Shown one piece after another: positions 23,230-30,000 of a stretch of 49,356 nt of DNA (within the stretch, counting starts at the first letter, position 1; each line of letters begins with the position of its first letter). A model generated the notes under the pieces. That model saw nothing but the letters and a program-made list of their open reading frames with translations, did not search any database and was not told the origin of the DNA. Source of the DNA: a virus. The stretch is taken from positions 1-49,356 of IMG/VR virus record IMGVR_UViG_3300006736_003764. One strand, 5' to 3'. The translations under genes were made by a program, and so were the position numbers.

Positions 23230-24074
23230 ATTTTAGAAATTTAAATAAACATTATTTTATTGGTGAGATCGGCATTAATCATAACGGCGATTTGCAAATA
23301 GCAAAAAAATTAATTGATGCGGTGCATGCATGTAACTGGGATTGCGCCAAATTCCAAAAAAGAAATCCCGATGTCTGCGTGCCAGAACATCAAAAAAACG
23401 TCTTAAGGGAAACACCATGGGGCACTTTAAAATATATTGACTATAAATACAGAGTTGAATTTGGTAAAGAAAAATATGATTATATAAATTCTTATTGTGG
23501 CGAAAAACCAGTCGATTGGTCAGCTTCTGTTTGGGATTTAAATAGTTTAGATTTTCTGTTACAATATAATCTGCCTTTTATTAAAATCCCTTCTGCCATG
23601 GTGGCTAATGAGGTTTTAGTGGCAGAAACTGCAAAGTCTGGTAAACCTATTATAATGTCAACTGGTATGTGCAACATAGAAGAAGTGGACAGTGCTGTAA
23701 ATAATGTATTGAAATATAACGATAATCTAGTTTTAATGCACACAAACTCTAGTTACCCGACACCCAAAGAGGAACTAAACTTAAGTTTAATACCTTTCTT
23801 AAAGGAACGTTACAATTGCACAGTAGGATACTCGGGGCATGAAGAGGATCTAGAACCAACAGTGATCGCTGCAGTACTGGGTGCTAAAGTTATTGAAAGG
23901 CATATAACATTGTCGCACGATATGTGGGGCACAGATCAAAAATCAAGTTTAGAAGTATTGGCAATGGATATATTACAAAAGAGAATAAAAGATATCGACA
24001 AGATTGTGGGAAAACCAATCAAGGAAGTTACAAATAGTGAAGTCAATATTAGAAAGAAGTTGAGGGGATATTAA
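23223..24074 (+). CDS. NeuB-like nonulosonic acid synthase lacking the SAF domain
   Basis: The 283-aa product is the TIM-barrel part of a sialic-acid-synthase-type enzyme, which condenses phosphoenolpyruvate with an aldose. Motifs: FIGEIGINHNGDLQIAKKLI, AKFQKRNPD, PFIKIPSAMVAN, KPIIMSTGMCNIEEV, VGYSGHE and AKVIERHITLSHDMWGTDQ. The PEP-binding and metal-ligand regions are present. Family members usually have about 340-350 aa with a C-terminal SAF (antifreeze-like) domain that reaches into the partner's active site; this one stops shortly after the barrel (NIRKKLRGY). The loss may change the sugar substrate. No NeuC-type epimerase gene is seen, so the aldose would come from another route or the host. 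Confidence 0.87.
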   Translation: MVDFRNLNKHYFIGEIGINHNGDLQIAKKLIDAVHACNWDCAKFQKRNPDVCVPEHQKNVLRETPWGTLKYIDYKYRVEFGKEKYDYINSYCGEKPVDWSASVWDLNSLDFLLQYNLPFIKIPSAMVANEVLVAETAKSGKPIIMSTGMCNIEEVDSAVNNVLKYNDNLVLMHTNSSYPTPKEELNLSLIPFLKERYNCTVGYSGHEEDLEPTVIAAVLGAKVIERHITLSHDMWGTDQKSSLEVLAMDILQKRIKDIDKIVGKPIKEVTNSEVNIRKKLRGY

Positions 24075-24106
24075 TGAAAAGTAGTTATGATGTGATTAAA
24101 TGGTAA
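24074..24106 (+). CDS. Possible translational-coupling micro-ORF (10 aa)
   Basis: The ATG at 24074 shares its A with the stop of the NeuB-like gene and has a strong ribosome binding site (gagggg) 6 nt upstream. The frame encodes only MKSSYDVIKW and stops at 24104-24106, seven bases into the HAD gene, whose ATG (24100) has no recognisable ribosome binding site. The arrangement suggests that ribosomes load at the micro-ORF and re-initiate on the HAD gene. The peptide itself need have no function. A decayed gene start is the alternative. Confidence 0.4.
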   Translation: MKSSYDVIKW

Positions 24107-24411
24107 TTTATGTAGATATTGATGAAACAATTTGTATAACACCAGGAGATGCGCATACGGCAAGAAATTATGAAAATGCAAAACCTCTATTAAAAAACAT
24201 TGAAAAATGTAATAAACTATATGAAGATGGTAATACAATTGTATATTGGACCGCCAGAGGGTGTACAACTGGTATAGATTGGTTTGACGTTACAGAAAAG
24301 CAATTAAATGAATGGGATGTTAAATATCACGATCTAAAATTGGGAAAGCCATTTTATGATTTATTTATTGATGATAAAGCAATAAATTCAAAAGATTTTT
24401 TTAAAAATTAG
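24100..24411 (+). CDS. Minimal HAD-family phosphatase
   Basis: The 103-aa protein is a cap-less HAD hydrolase: motif I YVDIDETIC (DxDxT, nucleophile Asp6, general acid Asp8), motif II TIVYWTARG, then LGKPFYDLFIDDKA, combining the motif III lysine with the motif IV acidic pair. Similar mini-HADs occur in capsule and LPS clusters. If the NeuB-like enzyme uses a phosphorylated aldose, as in Kdn-9-phosphate synthesis, this protein could remove the phosphate. Translation probably depends on the upstream micro-ORF. Confidence 0.78.
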   Translation: MVIYVDIDETICITPGDAHTARNYENAKPLLKNIEKCNKLYEDGNTIVYWTARGCTTGIDWFDVTEKQLNEWDVKYHDLKLGKPFYDLFIDDKAINSKDFFKN

Positions 24412-24422
24412 GAGGAAAATAG

Positions 24423-25307
24423 ATGGCTAAATGCTTAGTTACGGGTCATAAAGGATATATTGGCTCAAAAGTATATGCAAGATTAAAGGAATTAGGACAC
24501 GAGGTACAAGGAATAGATCTTTTTGATGGTTATGATATATTAAAAGATTTAAAAGAATATAATGAACCAATGCGTGGTCGTTTCCATCCACATTATCATG
24601 AGTTCAAGCCAGAATATATTTTTCATTTAGCCTGCATCCCGCGTGTTGCTTATAGTGTTGAAAACCCTGCGCGTACAATGAAAAACAATGTTCTAGCTAC
24701 GACATATATCCTTAATTTTGCTAGAAAAAGAAATGTAAAGCGCGTTATTTATTCTGGATCGTCTTCAGTCGTTGGTAATGGATCCGGCCCGAGCAGCCCA
24801 TATGGATTACAAAAATTAATTTCAGAGATGGAATGTAAATTGTATTCTGATTTATATGGATTAGATACTGTTTCTTTACGTTACTTTAACGTATATTCTC
24901 CAGATCAAGAGGCAAGCGGCCCGTATGCAACGGCAATCGCAAATTGGATGCAATATATTAGAGATGGCAAAACTCCATATATAACTGGTAACGGGGAACA
25001 AAAACGCGATATGGCACATTTAAATGATATAGTGTCGGCAAATATTTTTGCAATGGAACATAAAAAGGATTTCAATGGACAACATTTTGATGTTGGGACA
25101 GGTAGCAATATTTCTTTAAATGAAATTAAGAATATTGTTTTAGATTATTTTCCAAATATAAAATTTGATTACACTGAAGAAAGAAAGGGCGATGTACTAC
25201 ACACACAAGCAAATATATTGCCTTTAAAAGAGTTAGGATGGCACGCTAAAGTGAACATCGTTGATGGCATTAACGAATGCTTTAAAATATTAAAAGAAAG
25301 GAGTTAG
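24423..25307 (+). CDS. NAD-dependent nucleotide-sugar epimerase/dehydratase
   Basis: The 294-aa extended SDR has the cofactor loop VTGHKGYIG (6-14), FHLACIPRVAYSVENPART and YSGSSSVVGNG with the catalytic serine region. SPYGLQK gives Y-x3-K, then come LRYFNVYSPDQ and KRDMAHLNDIV, the standard GalE/WbpP-like sequence of blocks. It probably interconverts a UDP- or GDP-sugar and so supplies a donor for the transferases upstream. A ribosome binding site (aggag) lies 8-9 nt before ATG 24423. It is the last enzyme gene of the island; small phage genes start 2 nt later. Confidence 0.88.
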   Translation: MAKCLVTGHKGYIGSKVYARLKELGHEVQGIDLFDGYDILKDLKEYNEPMRGRFHPHYHEFKPEYIFHLACIPRVAYSVENPARTMKNNVLATTYILNFARKRNVKRVIYSGSSSVVGNGSGPSSPYGLQKLISEMECKLYSDLYGLDTVSLRYFNVYSPDQEASGPYATAIANWMQYIRDGKTPYITGNGEQKRDMAHLNDIVSANIFAMEHKKDFNGQHFDVGTGSNISLNEIKNIVLDYFPNIKFDYTEERKGDVLHTQANILPLKELGWHAKVNIVDGINECFKILKERS

Positions 25308-25309
25308 AA

Positions 25310-25558
25310 ATGACACAAGATAAAAATATGTCAATGTCAGACCAAGCAGTGGGGGCCGTTATGATGGCTCTCCAAAAAAGTTTAATGGAACAAAGCGATA
25401 TTGTTCCGGTGCTAAAAGGGTTTAAATTTAGATTATCCAAACAAGGTCTTGCCGTTTTGAACCCACCTATTGTTAAGTTCAATGAGGAAACCCAAAATAA
25501 TTTTCAAGAAAGTTTAGATTTTGGAGACCAAGACCATTCTGAAGATTCAACTTCATAA
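25310..25558 (+). CDS. Hypothetical phage protein (82 aa)
   Basis: An aaaggag site precedes the ATG. The product has a helical N-terminal half (SMSDQAVGAVMMALQKSLME), a short strand region (VPVLKGFKFRLSKQGLAVLN) and an acidic, disordered C-terminus (FGDQDHSEDSTS). No catalytic motif is visible. It marks the return from the glycan island to phage-type small genes, and its stop overlaps the next start (TAATG). Function unknown. Confidence 0.65.
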   Translation: MTQDKNMSMSDQAVGAVMMALQKSLMEQSDIVPVLKGFKFRLSKQGLAVLNPPIVKFNEETQNNFQESLDFGDQDHSEDSTS

Positions 25559-25812
25559 TGCCCATCTATATTTATGGTTGTGATAATTGTGGAAGTGAAA
25601 CAACAGTCAGCCATTCAATGACTGAAATAATAGAAGACTGCGAAGTATGCGAAATTTCTAGTTCTTTAACTAGAAGGCCTTCTATGTTTTCCAATATCAA
25701 AAAGAAACCAGAACAAAAACAAAAAGTTGGTGACTATGTTGAAGGCTTTATAAAAGAGGCTGAACAAGATTTAAAACAACAAAAAAACAATTTGAGGAAA
25801 AAGAATGATTGA
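25558..25812 (+). CDS. FmdB-type zinc-ribbon protein
   Basis: The 84-aa protein starts PIYIYGCDNCGSETTVSHSM and continues EDCEVCEISSSLTRRPSMFS, giving two Cys-x2-Cys pairs (Cys8/11 and Cys29/32) in the spacing of the FmdB/CxxC_CxxC_SSSS zinc ribbons. The C-terminal half is a charged helix (VEGFIKEAEQDLKQQKNNLR). Such proteins are thought to be small regulatory or chaperone-like factors. Three genes from the late sigma factor, a transcription-related or virion-assembly role is possible but not shown. It overlaps the next gene by 8 nt. Confidence 0.75.
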   Translation: MPIYIYGCDNCGSETTVSHSMTEIIEDCEVCEISSSLTRRPSMFSNIKKKPEQKQKVGDYVEGFIKEAEQDLKQQKNNLRKKND

Positions 25813-26107
25813 AATATTATTAGGAGTATCCATTTTAATTAATGGATTTTTGATATGGTATGTTGTTAAGTTAATAAAGAAATTTCTTAATATTTCTGAA
25901 GAGTTAGAAGGGCTTTTTATTCTCTTAGAAGAATATGCGGAGCATGTAGACTCTGTATACAATTTAGAAAGATTTTATGGCGACACGACATTGGAACATT
26001 TAATGAGACATTCTAAATCTATAGCTGAAATAGCCAAGAATTTTCGAGTTATTTATGATGTAAATTATGAGTTAGAAGAAGAGGAAGATGAGGAAGAGGA
26101 AGAATAA
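25805..26107 (+). CDS. Small membrane-anchored acidic protein (100 aa)
   Basis: Residues 3-25 (EILLGVSILINGFLIWYVVK) form one N-terminal transmembrane helix, followed by KLIKK and a long helical region with several ERFYGDTTLEHLMRHSKS-type blocks. The last dozen residues are almost all glutamate and aspartate. The soluble part should face the cytoplasm. The function is unknown. The fixed order FmdB-like, membrane protein, sigma factor suggests a conserved late-gene module, which I cannot check here. Confidence 0.65.
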   Translation: MIEILLGVSILINGFLIWYVVKLIKKFLNISEELEGLFILLEEYAEHVDSVYNLERFYGDTTLEHLMRHSKSIAEIAKNFRVIYDVNYELEEEEDEEEEE

Positions 26108-26110
26108 TGT

Positions 26111-26806
26111 ATGGCCGGCAAAAGAAAAAAAAACCACTACTTTACTAAAGTTCATGAGCAAGCGATTATAGACTATTGCTCGTCCCATGACCAGAAAGAA
26201 AGAAACGAATTATATAATGAATTTATCGGCCCTGCCTTTAGTGAATTAGTAGACAAAATTGTTTATACATATAAATTTACTAATCTCCCAAACTGTGATT
26301 ATTTGAGAGAAGATTGCAAAAATTGGCTAATAACTGTATTAAATAAATATGATCCAAATCGCGGCTCTAAAGCCTTTTCTTATTTTAGTGTCATAACAAA
26401 GAATTGGTTCATTCACAAAGTAAAGAAAAATGTACAAAGAGCTAAAAGAGAAGTATTAATCGAGAGTTATTGCGCGCCATTAAGCCAACAACAAGATGCA
26501 CGCCATCCACTAGTAGTTTATAATACATTTATTGAAGATAATATAAAAAATGAATTTTGGACTGCGTTTAAAGAACAAATACATGATTGGGAAAAATTAC
26601 CTGTTCGAAATAACGAAAAAAAAGTTATTCAAGCTGTTAAAATTCTTTTCGAAGAATCTGAAAATATAGAAATTTTTAATAAAAAAGCTATTTATTTATA
26701 CATAAGAGAAATCACGGGCTTGAATACTAAACAAGTTGTTAGTAGCTTAAATAGAATTAGAGTTCGATACAGGGAGTTTAAAACCAAATGGGACAAGGAA
26801 GATTAA
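26111..26806 (+). CDS. gp55-like late-transcription sigma factor
   Basis: The 231-aa protein resembles the T4 gp55 family, the reduced sigma factor that directs host RNA polymerase to late promoters. Visible are FTNLPNCDYLREDCKNWLIT and LNKYDPNRGSKAFSYFSVIT, the region-2-like helices that match the gp55 'NF...F.YITQ.C' pattern. KNWFIHKVKKNVQRAKRE follows, the polymerase-binding/-10 recognition section. The C-terminal 80 residues (IREITGLNTKQVVSSLNRIR) look like a helix-turn-helix, which T4 gp55 lacks in full form; T4 gp55 is 185 aa, so this one is longer. It sits just before the baseplate genes that it would be expected to control. Confidence is moderate because gp55 proteins diverge strongly. 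Confidence 0.72.
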   Translation: MAGKRKKNHYFTKVHEQAIIDYCSSHDQKERNELYNEFIGPAFSELVDKIVYTYKFTNLPNCDYLREDCKNWLITVLNKYDPNRGSKAFSYFSVITKNWFIHKVKKNVQRAKREVLIESYCAPLSQQQDARHPLVVYNTFIEDNIKNEFWTAFKEQIHDWEKLPVRNNEKKVIQAVKILFEESENIEIFNKKAIYLYIREITGLNTKQVVSSLNRIRVRYREFKTKWDKED

Positions 26807-27093
26807 AAAACATCGATGAATATATTAATGAATCGCTTTCTAATATAAGAGATGATAGAGCCGTTACCTCCACTCTTTTGACAGAGTTATTAATAGAAAT
26901 GAAGAAAGCCGGCGACCTTGAGACCCACAAACAGCTTGGTTTAATCGCGTCCAAATATGTTGAAACCCTCCAGCGATCCAACGAACAGTTAGTTAAAATC
27001 ACTGCCATATTAAACAAAAGACAGCAAGGTACACTTGAGCTAGATGAAGAAGACAAACAAGAACTTTTTGATTTGATTCAGGGAGAAAAATAA
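26788..27093 (+). CDS. Hypothetical helical phage protein (101 aa)
   Basis: The ATG lies 19 nt inside the end of the sigma-factor gene. The product is nearly all helix: AVTSTLLTELLIEMKKAGDL, then LGLIASKYVETLQRSNEQLV and an acidic tail EEDKQELFDLIQ. It looks like a coiled-coil adaptor. A partner role in late transcription, as T4 gp33 plays beside gp55, is tempting from position, but no sequence feature proves it. Four bases separate it from the hub gene. Confidence 0.6.
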   Translation: MGQGRLKNIDEYINESLSNIRDDRAVTSTLLTELLIEMKKAGDLETHKQLGLIASKYVETLQRSNEQLVKITAILNKRQQGTLELDEEDKQELFDLIQGEK

Positions 27094-27096
27094 TAT

Positions 27097-30000
27097 ATGG
27101 CAGAATGTGATTATCAAGGCGATGAGGGGTGCGAAGCGCCAGCTATATTTAAGTTGCCGGCCGGGACGCTTAATCCTCAAATTAATGAGGTCGACCTCAA
27201 TCAAAGAAGTATAAATTTTCAAGAAGAAGGTGTTTATTCTGTCCTAGGCCAAACAGTAGATGAAGCTTTTACCCCAAATAAATTTAAAGGTCTCGGCCCT
27301 TTAAATGCTATATTATTGCGGATAGAAAATCCATATGGCGAAGGCGCTTCATGCACAGCCGAAGAGGTTGCTGCGAATGCCACCCATACTGGTGAAAAAG
27401 ATCCATTAACAAAATATCGCGTACGCATACCGGAGATGTGTGTTGCTACTTTGCCGCCACCGAACAACTTAGAAGATCCTTGTGATCAAGACAACCTTCG
27501 CATCGATGCCCACATACTTTGCGAAGCAAAAGACAGAGAAGTGATGAGCATACCAGTTAAACTTGGCCAAGTAGTCAGAGTTCAGTTCGCTTCTGGCGCC
27601 GGATTAACTAATCTTAAATACTTGGGCCCCGTCGATTCGAAGGGCACAGCGTGGGAAAAACTTGATGGACCACACAGCCCCCCCGCCGATTATGGGAAAC
27701 GCTTAGAAGAATGTAAAAAAATATATCCCAACAGAGGGGCAACTGGTGACATAATTGGTATGGATACAAATTTGTGGAAAAAAAATAGTGGGCGTACACC
27801 GCTTGTTTCGGGCATTGGTATACCCGATGGTCCTGTCATCCCCGGAGAAATACACAAAGAATGGGTTGTAAACCTGTTTAAAGAACTAAAAAAAGAAGGT
27901 AAGTATAAAGGATTAATTTGGACTGGGGTATGCAAAAATAACGGACCAGAAGATAATCTAAATATGTTAACAAGCGCCGGAAAAAAATCTTCTATAGGCG
28001 ATCCCGGGCGCTCAACTGTTATTTATATGCCAATTGGCACCGACCCCACAATCCCTCTAGAAATAATATATTGGTTCCATGATGAAGCCGGCTTTAAAAA
28101 CGATAAAGAAGAATGGGATGTGCTTTGGCAATCATTGTCGGGGATGATTAAAAAAAAGAGATCTTTAAATAATGCGAGGCGCAATTTTATTTTAGTTATA
28201 CCAGAGATGTTATGGTCTAAACAAAACACTACAGTAGCCGGTATGCGAAGAAATGAAACCACGCCAGTTTCAATAAAGTTTGGCCAATTAGATGTCGCCT
28301 CTTCATCGGGCTTCGTTGGTGAAACTCGCCTGCGCCATGCGGGATACACAGACCGTCAATGGGCCGCCTGGGGCTTCTCCGCAGGCTCGCATGATACCAT
28401 CAACGCCTCGTCATTCGATCGGCCGTATCCGCCGCTAGCTTTCGTGTCATTAGAAGCCGGAGAAGCAAACCCTGCTTTGGCTGCTCCCACTGCCGGCAAT
28501 ATGAAACTTCTTCATGAGGAAGTATTGGGCCTATTACAAAAATATTTCAACGTCACCAAGGACAACGCCACACAAATAACATTGGTAGCCGATCACAAAG
28601 GAGGCATTGCTATATCTAATTTAGCACGTCTTAACCAATTAGAAGAGTTAAATCCATCAAAAATAGTTTTAATACACGCAGATTATAGCAGCATCGGGCA
28701 ATTACCAACCCAAGGGCTAGCGTTCGCGAAGAACTCCCAGATTCCAGACGGTATAGTTTTTAATTATTTTCATGACAATGATGCATTTGAGATTTTAAAA
28801 CACATTAATGCAAACACTCGATTAGAAATACATGTATCGCGCACCTCCGGGAAAAATCCCCTGCCGCGCCAAGCGGCCCGGGCCTTTATAGGGGCACTTT
28901 CCACAATGCTGCCCACTCCACCCGGGTGGTGGGCGCCCGACCCGCTCCCGGTCCACACCTTCGACGACCGCGTGCAAAAATTAAAAGAGCTTTATCATTA
29001 CGCTGGTTTGGACCATTGGAGAGGAAAAACCACTGACGGGAATTATAATCCAAACCCCGCCCTGTTTAATGCTTATAAAGCTGGCTATTCCTTAATAAAT
29101 CGCACCGGGCCCGCCGCCAATATAATTCGATTGGAGCCTCCCTTTAATAATATTGTATATAAAAGCTGGGGCGCATCTGCAAAGGGAGCTTTGGCGTGGC
29201 TCCCAGCAGATAACAACGTATCGCAACCTGAAGCACTGGTACAAGAATCCAAAAAACTTGCAGGCACTTTTGATATCGAGTCCGATGTACCCAACAGCGT
29301 AAAAGAGGCCTTTAGAAAGTTTAGCGGAAGAGCGATATTATACAGATCAGAACTGGTCGGCACTACAAAAAATGTTGCAATACTAGAACCCAGCGGTGCT
29401 AGCATTTATAATAATTACGAACTTATCTATTATTTACATGGGGATATAGGCCAGAATGGCGCCGCAAAAACATATACAGACGCATTAGGGAATCAATTTG
29501 CAACAATGGTTGGCGACGACCGAAATGTAATTATTGTGTTAATGGATCTTGATAATCCATCATCTAACACGGGCCTTTGGCAAAATGGCGGCTTTAATCG
29601 GTTTCATGAGGAAATTTTATCCAAAATTAAAGAAAAGTGGTCTGGCCAAAAAAAGGGAGTTAATGATGATGGAAGTATATCATATGACACTCCAGTCCAC
29701 CCCCAACCCGGATTCTTTACAATCAAAGCCAATCACGGCGGATCTCGGATTCTTAACAGTATTGTTAAAAGCTTGGATAGTTCTCTTAGAGCGCCATCAC
29801 CAGGCGCCCTCCGGAGGATAGATTTATTTGATGCAAATTACGGCCCAGAAATAGGAATAATCAAACAACTAAAAAGTTGGGGTGCTTCGACGCTAGGTAC
29901 TAATTTTGAAATTCAAATGGTAGTAACGCCCACTACGATTGGGAAGCCCGGCCAGCAAGGCCAGCCGGCCAACAAACAAGCTGAAAAATATCAATCAGAA

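Larger units (their letters stand above)
6854..25307 (+). other. Glycan biosynthesis island (six GT-like proteins plus sugar-modifying enzymes)
   Basis: Twenty consecutive plus-strand genes, mostly overlapping by 1-23 nt, encode only glycan or small-molecule enzymes. They are flanked by phage genes: the RecB-like nuclease on the left, and small phage proteins and the gp55-like sigma factor on the right. Content in order: three GT proteins (the third a GT4-GT2 fusion), a GT4, a double methyltransferase, a kinase-methyltransferase, a methyltransferase, two GT-like proteins, a PIG-L deacetylase, WbqC, a GT42/DUF115-like protein, a B12 radical SAM, a sugar nucleotidyltransferase, a class IV aminotransferase, an SDR, a NeuB-like synthase, a micro-ORF, a HAD and an epimerase. 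I saw no flippase, polymerase or other integral-membrane export protein, so the glycan would be assembled in the cytoplasm or depend on host export. Confidence 0.8.

Noticed and set aside
23442-23449. TATAAATA as a T4-type late promoter within the NeuB-like gene (also near 18766 and 39873)
   Set aside because: These are internal to genes with no gene start downstream at a sensible distance. In an AT-rich genome the octamer is expected by chance.
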